NCBI GenBank assembly: GCA_003049485.1
Contig: PYST01000005.1
Span: forward strand, 62,001-126,000
Length of the DNA stretch: 64,000 nucleotides
DNA from: Ophioceras dolichostomum
Lineage: Eukaryota > Ascomycota > Sordariomycetes > Magnaporthales > Ophioceraceae
Direction: 5' to 3'
Below, piece by piece: positions 1 through 12,452 of this stretch; within the stretch, counting starts at the first letter, position 1; every line of letters starts with the position of its first letter. The notes beneath the pieces were generated by a model. It did no database searches. It saw nothing but the letters and a program-made list of their open reading frames with translations, and was not told where the DNA came from. The translations under genes were made by a program, and so were the position numbers.

Positions 1-3000
1 CGGCTGGTCGGGCGATCATATATATGCCCTTTCTCTTTTTCTTCCTCTTCATGAGACACAAGTAGGAAGAGGCGTCCGTCGGCGTATATGCAAGAAAGGA
101 TGGGTGGAGAGAAAATAAGAGGGACAAAAAAAAGGAGGCAGGGCGCGGGAAGTCTGGAGAAGGAGGGGGGGCAAAAAGTGAGCAGAAGCAGGAACATAAA
201 AAGCAAAAATGTAGGTGATCACCGCATTTGATGAAGTTGGGGGGACGGCGGCGACAGGGGTGCAGACAGCCACAGGAAGAGAGATAGAGAGCAGGAGGAA
301 ACAAGAAGAAGAAAGCAGCTAGCCGGCTGTGAATGGACAAGGCAGCCAAGGCAGCTGGATTGTGGTGAAGACCTGCGATTCACTATCACAAGCCTAGTGA
401 CAAGAGAAGCTAGCTCGCCCGCCGCGCTCGCCGCAGACTTTGGGGAGAGGAGGAAGCAGAGGGGAGGGTGTGTGATGGGTTTGGATTCGTGGGAGGGGAG
501 TTGGTTGGCTGGCTGGCTTGCCTGGCATGCCTGGCTTGGCTGGGCTGGTCTGGTCGAGTGTAGCAGCCAATGTTGGGCGTTGAATGTGCAGTGTACCCGG
601 GGTCATCACACACGACGCACGGCAGGGCAGGTAGTCTCTCCTGCCCATTATTACCGAACGAGGCGGCAGGTCTCGCAGGTATCATTGATGAGAGGGGGAA
701 GTTTCTTTTCTCGAAGCAGATGCGGGACGGGATGAGTGATGATGAGGGTACCAGGCAGATTCAAATGTCATCAATCAATTATGGTACCTTGCTCTTTGCC
801 CGGCCATTCTCCAAATTCCCACATCCCGCTCGGGTCGATCCCGTTTCTCGCTGCTGCAAGGGTCGTCTCCTGCGTCTCTTTTTGGTGTCTTTTTTCCCTT
901 CTCCTTTACAGATGCCGGCAAGTCGAAGAGATGATTTCCTCTTCTGCGATGCAAAATTGACGATGGCATGTCCCGCATTCATTGAGATTGGACTCACCTC
1001 TAGGTAAGATACCTACCATCTACCTAAGAAGACCACCGTCCGCATCCCCGACTTCCTTGTCTCTCCAAAGATGCAATGCTACCACGAGAGAAAACCGGCC
1101 ACCGATCGAACCAAAGAAGCAGCAGTCCACGGCATTCGAACAAGGGGATTCTACTGGCCGGAGGCTCGTTGCGCGCCGCTGCTGTGCATCAGTCAGATTC
1201 GCTTCTGATCCGCGTCGCTGAATTCTGCCTCTTTCTAGTCTTGCCGGTTGGTCGATCGGTCGCCCTGTGTCCCCGCGAATCCTCCCTCCCGCATTCGGCT
1301 CTTTTTCCTAGCTGGCTGGCGTGGCTACCTACCGTAGCTGGCCGGTCGGAAGGTGGTCGATTTCTTCTTTTATCTCGCTGCAGGAAACCACCACCAACAA
1401 TTTTTTTCTTGTGCTGTAGCAGTTGCAGTGCAGCTTTCTTGGCGCGACGCGCTTGTCCTGTTCGCTCAGATATAGAGTTCGCTGGCTGGCACAGCACATG
1501 CTTCCGGTGCCGACCTGGATGGGTCGATTGATGAATGATGACTGACTGACTGACAGCAGAGGGACTTGAGGCCGACGCGGCCGGATGTCATCTTTGCATC
1601 TCACCACCACCATCGAGAGAGGGCTGAAAATAGCACGGGCCAGATTTACCAGCGTCGCAATATCGCCTGCGCGGCTATCTTTCTCCTTATCGGTGATCCT
1701 CCTTATTCTTAACTTTCTTTTTCTTTCCATTCGACCGGCAATAGCCATGCCAGCTTCAGGAGAGACAGACGACGAGACAGAAGGGCCTATCAGTCAGCCT
1801 GAGATCGCAATCCTCCACGTCCCGTGTTTCCAGTGTGTTTCCCGGGATAGAAGCGGAAGCACCAGACGATGTGAGGTGAGAGCACAAAAACGGCGTGCGA
1901 GGCAGTTTACAAGCCATATGGTGGCGCCTCTCTCCGGCGTCTCTGTGGTACGATTTTCTTCGCGGGTTATCTACCTAGTGAATCAATAGAAGTATCACCA
2001 AAAATACCATGTGTAAGAGAGGGAAAGAAGCGACAATTCGCAGGGGAAATTGGCAGCTTGCGATTTTCCTTGATTTGGTTGATGGCATCTTGGTCACTGT
2101 CGGTCAGGTCAGCGATGCAGTCCGCGTAAGATAAGGAAGGTGGGCAAACATTACATTAACGACGGCACCATCTAACTAGCAAAAAGAAAGAAATTAGTTT
2201 ACGGATACCTTAGGTTAGTATGTCGCACAAGTTTTTGCTTCTTGCCTCGCCGTCCTTCGTGGCGCCAATTCGGGGGAATACATTGTGAGACTTGAGCACG
2301 ACATGGACGATCCCTTCCCAGAACAATTCGAACTAGTGGCCGTGAGGCTGATGATGGCGTTGTCACTTTCAATAACTTCGTTTCGCTGTCCGAAACCGAA
2401 CCTCTTGGTCATCTTCTTCCACCGTCCTGAAAAAACTGCATCCCACGTTTGTCCCCACGTCGATAGTATCTTGAGAAGGACGCTAAGTCCAAGTGTGATG
2501 CCGCTAGCGTCCCCAATTCACGAAGCGCCGAAGCACAAGAGAGTAAGAGACGTTCTCACACTCCCACCGGACCAACAAGGTCAAGCAAAGAGGGGCCGTT
2601 TCTCGCCTTGACTTGTTCAAGCTTTTTTGCCCTCCTCCTTCGCTCTGCCGCATGTCCTCCGTAAATGGGGGCGTGAAATCCACTCTCCTTCTCTGCCGGA
2701 ATTGCACATCTCGCACTTCATAGCTCAGACGGACCCGAGAATCACGACAAATGCTGATACATAGATGGATGGATGATTGGGGGCGGTGACGATCGTCCGG
2801 ATCCGAAATCCAGCTCATCAATGGGGTGCCTGATTTTTGGGGAGCCCCTGGGACCTGCGCATGCGTCTTTCGTAGAGGGAGGGAGGACGGCAGACAATAT
2901 TGCCATCCATCACCACGAGTGTGCTGTTCTGTGCTGTTCACAACAGATCAGGGGGTTGAATGCTGGGAAAGGAAGCGAGATGGGGTTTGCCTTTCACCCC

Positions 3001-6000
3001 TGGTCGACAAGACGCGGCACCGTCGACATGGAAGTTAGCGTTCCTCATTTGTTCCCAACTAGGCTTCCCAACCCGTCGTTGGCATCAAGCCACCCACGCA
3101 ACACTCCGGTTTCTGTCCCTTACCGATGCTCCCCTCCCTCGTCCCACGGGATCTCACGCGGGTGATGGTTGATGTGAGGGATTTTTGAAGTGGTCAGTGC
3201 TCAAGACTGGGACGGGAGCGCACCATGGTTCTCTGCAGGGCACAGACCTTGGTATCTTCCCACCGTCACCCACGTTTCTTTCTTTCTTTTGCTATTCCAA
3301 GACAAGGATGTTGATTGAACCCCTTTTATTTCTTCATCGCGTCGTCGTCCCTTGATGGTTGATACGGGTATTTCTCGGAACTCTATGAGAGGGAGGCATT
3401 TGAGCCCGCGGAGATGCGACGACGCATGGAGCTATCGAAACGAAACAAAACGTGCTTCTGAGGAAATGCGAGCCTCTCTGGCGAGGCAACCTGCCCCTTG
3501 AACAGGACAGACAAAAAGAAAGAAGAAAGAAGAAAAGCAACGGCGATGGAAAAGGGTTCTCCTCCTCATCTCCAGGCATCTATCCGAACGGGTTCTCCCC
3601 CTCGATGATGAGCTTCCCCGCCCGCTTCCCTTCCCGTTCACGATGCAAACCGATCTCGGCGGAATGAACAACCGTCCGTCCGTTGAAGTCACGTCATCAC
3701 ATTGTTCCTCACCATGCCCCGAACGAAGCCCGTAAGCACATGAGATAGAAGACAAAATGAAAAGGGGGACATAGCAACCTGCATCTTGCTTCTTTTCTTC
3801 ACGCCAGCCAACCGTCGAGCCAGCGCGCCAGCGAGCTAGCCAGCCAGCCAACCCCTCCCTCCCTCTCTCTTTCCTCATGGTCCTTTTCGCATATCTGATT
3901 CGTCGCGATTGGGAGATTAGACGGTGATGCGTGCGCCACCACTTCCTCGAGAACAAAAACGCAAGATCGATACTGGCACACCGCAGAATCTCCTCGGTCT
4001 TCAAACAGACCCTTCTTCCCTTTTCGGTCGTGGGTGGCTTGAGACTACATAGTATCGAAAGTGATGACGCGCGTTGTCCCATCTCCGTCACCCCACTACT
4101 GCACGAAGGGACGGAATATTCACACACTTGCCTCTTTTTCTTTCTCGGTGTTGGCGTCTGTTGTCTGTCGGATGTGTTCCATCCATCCCTTTTCCCCCTT
4201 CCCAAACTGCTGGGAAAGCCTTTTCCTTGTGCCTAAGATGTTCCTCCACGCTACTCCCTTCCAGCACTCGCGCCACCTTGGCTTTGTGGACTTGTGTGGT
4301 CTCACCCACCCTGGCTAGTGCTAGATGAAGGCTAGGGCCGTCCCGAAGGCGCGGTTTTCGCTTCGCTTCTTTCTTAGCCCACTTTGGCCTTCTTCTCGCA
4401 GTGCTTCTGTAGTTCCCATAACGTAACGAGAACTTCGCGATCAGCAACGACCAACAACATTAACACCCCTTGAGGAGGAGGACGATATTTCCCCCACGTT
4501 TTTTTCCACTTGCTTTGCCGGCCGGTTGTACCGGCCGCATAATCTCCGGGAGTTTTTAAGCTTGTCTTGTCTGGACCCTTGCCCACACTAGTAGGGCCTC
4601 GCTCACCATCCACCAGCCAGAAGCCAACCAACTCCACGTGCTGCGATAATGGCTGGGGGGAGCACTCTTCATCACCAGTATTTATTTCGTAAACGCCGTT
4701 CACGCTATCCCTGTTCTTCGAACGCCGTGCCATCTTCTTACTTCTTCTCATGCGACCGAAATTTTTCCAATATTTTGTATGAAATACTCAACAGCCGACG
4801 TTCGGTCGACGTTGAATTTGACGTCAAAACGCGCATGTGCCTCCTTGACGCATCATTCGACGCCAACTGTAGCGCTCTTTTGGGAACGCCACCACAGCAA
4901 CACAACAATATGTGTACTGCAAAGCACGGGTTCCCGCGTCCTTAAAATCCGTCTTGACCGTGCAGACAATGACATTGACATCCAGCCACTTTTCTGCACT
5001 GGGGGCGGCACAGAACATTGTTTTTGATGGTGTCCAGCTGCTGACACCCGACCGACAGTCACGTTGCGAGCGTCGGGGTTTCGTCGAGTTCAGCTTCAGC
5101 TGTTGCTTGTCCGTGCCGTCTTTTCTGTTCTTCTAGTTTACGCCAACCAACCTTGATTGAACAGCGAAGTTAGGTACCTTAGTTTCGGGGCGCAAAAGAG
5201 ATCGCCCCGGATCCATGAGGCTAATGTAGCTTACCGACCGACATACGCGGCTCACATGCACCGAGGACGCCCGAACGCAATGTCATCACGTAGTGTGGAG
5301 CGATTGCGCCGCGGTTTCGTGGGCCGGAAGTCCCCATTAGACGGGAGGGAAACACTACCAGGTGTCTAGCCGCCCAGTGGCGTCTCCGGAAGGGGGAACA
5401 TTCGAGGCCGATCACTCGCAGGTCCGACGGAGTTAGAAATTCGATTCAGTATCCTCAACATGGGAGCTGAAGGGCGGCAAGCAAGGCCCGGACAGCTCAT
5501 GTGCTGCTAATGTGCTCGCAGTGATACCATTGTTCGCGTCAGATGTACAACCGGCTTTCCTACAGCCACAGAGGAGATACGTTAGCAGGGCTGGAAGACA
5601 CGATTGACACGATTCGACTATAGACGGGCGCTGGCCAGATCTAGTCCAGTTGCGCCTGGCGGCTGCAGGCAGCGTGTAGCACAATCAGAGCACCCACTCA
5701 GGTAAAACATCTTCGGTAGGTGCAGGTGCTTACTATCTACTAGATCAATGCCGCTGGCACCTCGAAGAGACTGATACCAAAAGTAGCTTTTCCTTAAACC
5801 CGTATGAGCCTTTGGTGGAATGCAATCGCCTCATCCTCAAGTGGGACTTTGGTACGGCTTGGAACCACGTGCTCTGGACGACGGTTGCACAAGAGCGGGC
5901 ACCAGTGGTTAGTCCCGGAGAGCTGGTTGGGTATCAAAATCAGTCGGGACAAAATGGCTACCTAGGAAATGCGATGACGACAAATCGTTTTGCATTAAGC

Positions 6001-6034
6001 GTCTGTAAACGGGTCAAAATCAAAACTATTTCGG
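1..6034. other. Gene-poor 5' region, no supported CDS
   Basis: No reading frame here has convincing protein-like composition. Frames on both strands are short, mutually overlapping and arginine/serine/proline-rich. The stretch is rich in pyrimidine tracts, GGCTGG-type short repeats and scattered AGGTACCT-type palindromes (for example 5172-5179). It may be promoter or long-UTR sequence of a gene beyond the left edge plus upstream sequence of the 6.0 kb gene. A frame at 1585-1989 (+) starts with a true ATG but shows no recognisable domain. Confidence 0.6.
503..553. repeat. Degenerate TGGC-rich simple repeat
   Basis: A run of imperfect GGCTGGCT / GCCTGG units. Reverse-complement-like GCCAGC-rich sequence lies at about 3803-3852, so the two stretches are imperfect inverted partners. 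No coding explanation was seen. Confidence 0.5.
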
Positions 6035-6820
6035 ATGGAGAACATCCGAACCACGGAGGAGTCCGGCGCTTCGGCGGAGGCAAAGCCGGGTCTGCTCAAG
6101 ATCCGCATCGGGGTGGCTGTTCACCTCGTCGATACGGACAAGATACCGTACTTCAAGTCGTTCGCCAACTTCCAGCGAGCCTCAGGCCAGGCCGGTGTCA
6201 AAGCGGACGCCCCTGTCCCTGCCGCCGGCGCCGCTTCTACTGCTGCCAAGGACGACGCTCCGCTGTCCCACAGCGGCATCCCTTTCTTCGACGCCATCGT
6301 CGCAGGGACGGAGGAGGGGCTCCGATACTGCTTCCGCCGCATGCGCAGCACAGACCTAGCCGACTGCCACACGCTCTGCGAGCAGCTCGACTTCCTCGGA
6401 GTCGACGTTCTCGGGCCGCGCAAGCTGCGCGACATCAGCAAGGACCTTAGCGCGGGCAGGTCCGGCTTCGACAAGCACGGCCGCCACATCAGGGGTAACA
6501 AGTCGCTGGCGCGCGACTCGGCCTTTCGGCTGGTGTACGCGTTCCTCGTCAGCGAGTTCGAGTCCGACGTGAGGGACGCCACCACCGCGTACCATGCCAC
6601 CGCATTCGTCGTCTCGCACCCGGACATCTTCAGGTACCGAACCCGCAAGATCGTCCGGGACGCGTTCGAGGAGCGCTTCCGCGTATCCAACAAGCAGAGG
6701 CTGGCGCTGGATAAGTGGCCTATCGACAAGCATCCCGACCCGCAAAACCAAAAGGACTCTTCAACTAAGGAAGAGGCGAGAGCCTGGAACGGCCCCGACT
6801 ACGATTCCTGGTCTGACTAA
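6035..6820 (+). CDS. Hypothetical fungal protein with BTB/POZ-like N-terminus
   Basis: Intronless 261-residue ORF starting at a true ATG. After a short polar leader, residues about 20-48 (LLKIRIG..., then KIPYFKSFANFQ) resemble the opening strand and helix of a fungal BTB/POZ-like family, where a beta strand is followed by a K-x-PYF-x-SF motif. An alanine-rich insertion (about 50-75) follows. The rest is a mostly helical, charged region with conserved-looking blocks: a cysteine/leucine-rich segment near 105-135, an arginine-rich loop, and a C-terminal block FVVSHPDIF...RTRKIVRDAFEERF...SNKQRLALDKW. I recall similar blocks in uncharacterised ascomycete proteins, so the family is probably real, but its function is unknown. 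There are no membrane segments. It stands alone, about 2.9 kb from the next gene. The BTB assignment is an inference from a short motif. Confidence 0.75.
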   Translation: MENIRTTEESGASAEAKPGLLKIRIGVAVHLVDTDKIPYFKSFANFQRASGQAGVKADAPVPAAGAASTAAKDDAPLSHSGIPFFDAIVAGTEEGLRYCFRRMRSTDLADCHTLCEQLDFLGVDVLGPRKLRDISKDLSAGRSGFDKHGRHIRGNKSLARDSAFRLVYAFLVSEFESDVRDATTAYHATAFVVSHPDIFRYRTRKIVRDAFEERFRVSNKQRLALDKWPIDKHPDPQNQKDSSTKEEARAWNGPDYDSWSD

Positions 6821-9754
6821 CGGAATTCTTCTGTGCGGAAGAGCCGTCTGAGACCAGGAGAAAAAGGGCGTCTTTCGGCGGAAGGCTTGCGAGAAGAACC
6901 ACACAGAAAGACACAATATTGCCTTGCTGTTAGGCCGGGAGATCGCGATACAGAAGACCGCCGATAGTAAGGCGAATTGTGCTCCTTCCCGGTGGGGTCC
7001 ATCTTGAAGACGTTCTTTTGACTCGTCTTGGCTTCGTTCCTTATCTTTACACTTTCTATCCTGCATCCAAGTACCTACCGAGGTACCGACCTAGAACCGT
7101 AGGTGGCCCAGTCGATCTAACATGCGGCGGGCTGCCATTGGAGACAGCGCTCTGGAAAGAACGAAACAGTGGAAGCCAGCCGGCTGTGGGATAGGTGGTC
7201 GAGGAGATGTACCTATAACACTCTTTCACAAAACATCAATCATCAGCTCGCGAGGTCGCCGATCGCAACAGTCGGCATGATAGACCAGATTCGGCTCTCG
7301 CCAGCCATCTATCTTGTGGAGGGAAACACTGCATGCAGTGAGCCTGACATGCATGACGACCGGCTCCCAGCTGAACAAACAGTCCGGCAAATCATGAAAT
7401 GTGTTTCCCCAGATATCGTCTTGGCTGCAGGACCACAACCAATAAAGCAAGCCAGGAAGGTCAGTCAGGAGGACGAACAACAAGAAGGCCATTCGTTGCC
7501 GAGGCCGACCGTCCGTGAGTCACTCCTGCCGCCATACGGATATGCCCAGAAGGTTTTCCAGTTTGATCCATTCCTGCGATGAACAGGCCGGCCTGGGATT
7601 GTTGTCGTTGGCTCGACCACTCCCACGATATCCACCCCATGGATTCTCTTGGGCATCTACCTGCCTAGGAGCGGCGCTTCCTGCATGGCCAACGTAGACC
7701 TACACGACTGTAGTCCTACGTGGTCAACTCACATTGTTCAATGTACTCGGCTACAGATGTTTCAGTGGACGGGTAACATAACGGACACATGTTTGAAGTG
7801 AAGAGGGGCAATGGCAAGCGTCCCGTCGCAAAGGTGCACTGTATTGTGAACATTCGTGATATTCTTCTTGATCATTTCATCATCAACCCATTCTCCAGCA
7901 TCGTACTCGCGTATCCCGATATCTCGTGAGCCCTCGTAATGAGAAAAAAAAGGCGGAAAACGGCAGTAGCCCAAGGCCTTCCATCTTCCACATAATACAC
8001 AGAAAGACTCCAGTTCCAAAACATGATGCAAAGCCCAGCTGTTCTCGCTCGTCCAGTTCCCTCCCACCAGTATACAAGAAACTCGCCAGCCATGCGAGAA
8101 CGAGACAAGTCAAAACGTCAATAAATCCTCGTCAAGATGAGAAAAAAGAAACCGTAGTAGTACCCGTCCCATGCCCAACGCTTCGCCCCTGCGAACCTGT
8201 AGCGTACCTGATGCCCGGTCATCATCCCGTACCCAACCGACCCAACCCAGATACCCATGATTTTTCTGATACACTGGTACACCGCTCACCACCAGGGCGG
8301 CATCACCCGATCCCCCAAAAGCCATCCGATCCGTTTTGACCCCCTGATCCCCTTTGTTTTTGTTGGCCAGCCTTGCATGTGTCCTTGCACAGACTCGGCC
8401 CCAACCCCCAAGGTGTGTTTTCTCAGGGACAATAATCCCTGTGCTGTTTGCGTCTCCTCCCCTATTTGGCTTAGAAGCCGAGGGAGTGCTGTTGTGATGA
8501 GGAATTAGGTATAGTAGAAACATGGGCCACAGCAAAACGCTACGGGTAGCGCACGTGTGGTGCTATATACAGTGAAGGGCACACCCACTAAGGATGCCCC
8601 TTCTATCCTAGCTGTTCCCCGGCCATGGTCTCAGTCACGCTCTCAAGTCATATTCACCCAAATCCCGAGCTGTCTGTTCAGTAGTACGCAGATGTGAAAT
8701 CGCCCTCAACCGATATTGCGACTCAGACGCCTCATTCATAGAGGACGATAAGGCGCTTGGGTTGAGGGGGAAACACACAGCAAGGGACAGAGACAGACGG
8801 GGGTGAGGAAACAGTCTTGAGTGGCGCGCCGAGGCTGATGGCATCGGGGTATGGCGGTGGAGGACTCAGTCGCTCCCCAGCCAGCTCCAGGCCGAAAAAC
8901 GTATCCCCAACCGACAGGGAAAATTATAAAACGTTAGGTAGAAGGATGGTGATAGAAATGCGAGAGAGTGAGAAAAAAAATGCAAACAGACGGAGGGACA
9001 GTCGAACGCTGGCTGAACGAGGAATCATGATCGTTGTGACCTAGTACGTAACGACAAAACAAATGTTGGAAGATAATCGCCAGAAAGAAAACGGCGGTGT
9101 GAAGAAAGTAGAATAGAAAAGTCGGTTGGGAGCGCAGAAAAGCGCATGCAGCAGCGTGTTGTTGTTTTTGATCCGTCGACGTCGCCGTCGGGACCCTCTG
9201 AGGCCACGGTGAAGACGTCGCGGCTTTGTCGCGCAGGTATCATGTTCTCCGTGGAGTTGGGTCGGGTAGGCAGCAAGCCTGGCACCCGCCCTGCCCTAGA
9301 GACAGAACAGGTAGGTAGGCGAGACAGTCCTTACCAGGATCGTCCCCGGAGATGTATGTACTATGCCTTGCGATCCATGGGTGGGTGGATGATGATGTAG
9401 GCGTAGTAGGAGCGTGTTGTCGTAAATGCGTTTGAACTCGTGCGATGAAAAAGTGAAATGGTAGATGTAGAAAGGTGTGGAAAAGCAAACAGCCCCCTGG
9501 CGACAAGCAAGTCCATGTTTTTTTTGTGTTTGATGTTTTGCTCCTTTTTTTTGGTCAGGGGTTGTTTGCTTATTTTGCTGTTTTTTTGTCCAACTTTTCT
9601 CTTCTTTATCTTTTAGCGATGGCGGAAATGAGATTGGCGATGTGGACAAATGGAATGAAGAATAAGAGAGAGCGTGATAGAGGAAGCGACATAGAGAAGG
9701 GTGAGGCGTGCGACATAGCCGGGCCCAAGAGGTAAGGAAGGTGGTCCGGTCCGT
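6821..9754. other. Intergenic, no supported CDS
   Basis: About 2.9 kb between the hypothetical gene and the 3' end of the zinc-finger gene. Frames here are short and low in quality. AGGTACC-type motifs occur near 7071-7093 and a GTAGGTAGG motif at 9311-9319. The right end probably contains the 3' UTR of the minus-strand gene. Confidence 0.6.
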
Positions 9755-12452
9755 TCAGAACATCGACGAGCCCATGACGGAGTCGAAGTCGAACTCCGGC
9801 GCGTCGTCGGGCGAGAAGTCGCCGGCGCCCGTGTTGGTCGGGCTGTACTGGGACGAGTCCGCCGTCGCGTAGATGTTGGCCTGTGTGACGGTGACCGTGG
9901 ACGGGGTGCTGTACAGGTCTGGGTCGGTGGCCTGGGCGCTCAGGGCTGTGTCGAGCGGCGCGGGGAAGTTGAAGCCGGCTGACGAGATCATGAGGGCTGC
10001 GTCTCTGTTGGCACCACCGCCGCCTCCGCCGAGTTGGCCGGCGTGGGCATGAGGAACCGGGCCGCCGTGGTTGGGCTGCTGCTGAGAGTGGTGCAGGACC
10101 CTTGGGAGGGAGAACGCCTCTGCATCGTCGCCGCCCAGGAGCTCGGGCAGCATCGGGTAGTGCTCGCCCGTGTTGATGGAGGCGAAGGTGTGGATGCCGA
10201 GACTGGACAGCTCGGCGAAGCCGTCGACCCCTTGGAATTCCGTGGCCCCGGAGGACAGGGTTGGCTGGTGCCTCAAGGACGCGAAGGGGGGGGCGGCCTC
10301 TTCCGGCTTGTAGACGTCGTCGAGGTTTGCATCGGCGTCCATGGCCTCATCGTCACCCTCAGCGGGAAAGTTGCCCTCGACGGTAACCGTGACCTCTTGC
10401 ATCCAGGCCCTGAGGTCGATCATCGGCGGCCACTCATTGCCGGACTGGTTGTTCTTGCCAGCGTCCGGGTCGCTGTCAGCAGGCCCGCCCTTGACGCCTT
10501 TGGCTGCGCCCTTCCCGACGGCGCCGCCCGAGTTCCGCGTGCGGACGGGCTTTTCTTTGAAGTGGGCGCGACGAAGGTGGGCGGCAGCGTTGTAGTAGGC
10601 TCCGTACAACTTGCCGGCTTTGCACTGCTTGCACTGCTCCAGCGGAATCACGGGCTTGAGGCTGGTGGAAACACTCGCACCCTCGACCGTCCTCGGGTCG
10701 CGGCACACGTACTTGATGACGGTTCGCCGGTGCTTGGAGTGGGCGTGCCGGCGCAGCTCGTGCTCGCCCCTGAAGCCCAGTGGGTTGATGTTGCAACGAG
10801 AGCACTTGATCCTGGGGTGCTTCGGCCGCATGTAGGACTTGGCAGATGGGATGGCCGTCTTGCCATCCTTGCTCGCCGTGGAGTCGACGCGGGCGGCCGC
10901 TTCGGCGGCCGCGGAAGTACCCGGCCCGCCGGCGGCGGCACTCTTGGCGGCTTGCGAGTCTGCCTCTGCTGTAGGGGTGGGCGGCTTGGGTACGAGGCGA
11001 GGCCCTCTCTTGGCGTTTTCGTTGTGGCGCTCCAGAGACGCCTTGGCGCGTTCTCTCAGCGACTTGCTGCTGGCGTTGCTGGCATTGCTGACATTCGACT
11101 CCGAGCGCTCCATGCCAGGTGCCGCCGCAGGGACGTTGCCCGCGACGCAGTCAGGAGGCTGGAAGTTGATCGAGTCGGCCGAGCTGGCAGACTCGGACCG
11201 CTTCATCGAGGCCGCATGGTGGAAGACAGGTGCAGAGGTAGAGTAGGCATGCGGGAACGAGCCAGCGAGGTTGGCGCCGATCTGGGCGATGTCTTGCTGG
11301 TCCAACGGCCGCTTGCGAAGAGACGGCGGGCTGGTGCCGGGTTGGAAGGCGTCTTGCATCGCGGTCACATCGCTATGGGAGCTCTGCGATGCGATGCGGA
11401 CCATCGACATGTGGCCGGCGACAGAGAGGTTGTCTCCAGGTGGCATGACCATACTGTTTGTCCGGCTCATATCGACCTCATCAATGCTTGTGGCCTCTGT
11501 GAGGGACTCGCAGATCGACATGGGAGTCGGCTGGTAGTCACCGACGGTCGCCATTGCACGAGAGAAGACATTGTCCATCATGGCGGGTGTGAAGAGGGGA
11601 AGATCTCCCGCCGCCGACATCATGATGTACTCTTGTGGCGGAATGCCGACATCTGGGCCCAGTGGGCTCACCGCGAGCGAAGACGGGAGCTCCGCAAGCG
11701 AGTGGCTGTACAGGCTCTCGGTCGCCGGCGGCGCGATGCCACCGTTGGAGTAGGTTGCCAGCATCGAGCTTGGCCCCGGTGCTTGCTGGAGGGGTAAGAA
11801 AGGAGGCGGCGTGACTTGGCCCGACCCCGTGAACGGGTTTACGGGGGCCGGTGGGTTGGATCTCGTCGAGCGGGACGAAGCAGCTCGAACCATCGGGGCG
11901 GCGACATAGCGGCTTCGCGGTGGCTGTTGCGAGGTCTTGGCCCGCTTCATCGGCTGGGAGTCGGGGTTGGTGGCCTGGTGCGAGTCAGCCTGTACCACTC
12001 TGGCATAGGTAAAGAATTGTCATTGTAGCATGGGGGCTTGTAGCGATTAGGGCAGAGGCTGAACGGGCTGGTAAGGGGATGGTGATCTCTCAAGACGATG
12101 TACGAATAGCTGTGCCGCTTACCTGAGGCCCGGTAGCCGTCGACAGCGACCTGCATATGGCCGGCGCCGCAGTTGCGGTCCGGGGAGCAGCGGACTGGCG
12201 TCGTACATTGTTCGGAGTGTTACGAACGATGGGCGGCGAGGTCGGCGATGAAGACAGCACAAAGTTGCTCTCAGATTTGAAGAGAGGCGGAGGGTTGGGC
12301 AGTGACGATGTCGACGAGGATCTGAGGCGTTCAAGGGCAATCTGCTTCTGGAGTTCCAACTCTCTTCCCTCGAGCTCGAGCCGTTTCTTCTCGATCTCGA
12401 TGCCTTTCTCCCGCAGCTCGATCTCCTGTATTGAAAGAGGTGAAACGTTCAT
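9755..12452 (-). CDS. Putative C2H2-like zinc-finger protein (DUF7896-type)
   Basis: Best model is complement(join(9755..11989, 12123..12452)), 854 residues. The intron 11990-12122 has a GTAAGC donor and a TACAG acceptor, and phase 0 is kept. Residues about 9-45 form an amphipathic, charge-repeating coiled coil ([20 protein letters not shown]...). A long serine/proline/alanine-rich disordered region follows. The conserved core reads [20 protein letters not shown], then HSKHRR, a KYVCRDP block, [19 protein letters not shown] and LRRAHF. These are two atypical Cys/His fingers joined by a variable loop, the layout I associate with fungal DUF7896/C2H2 proteins. The C-terminus is acidic ([13 protein letters not shown]), which could be an activation-type tail. 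Role inferred: nuclear regulator. The start is uncertain: ATG 12452 lies just upstream of a possible acceptor (TACAG ending at 12426), so a further 5' exon may exist, although I found none. Confidence 0.8.

Noticed and set aside
1585..1989. 134-codon plus ORF with a hydrophobic stretch
   Set aside because: True ATG, but no domain, poor composition, and overlapped by equally long frames. Left as unsupported.
10034..11797. 587-codon plus-strand ORF opposite the zinc-finger gene
   Set aside because: Mirror frame created by GC-rich codon bias of the minus-strand gene. It is Arg/Val/Gly-rich with no domain.
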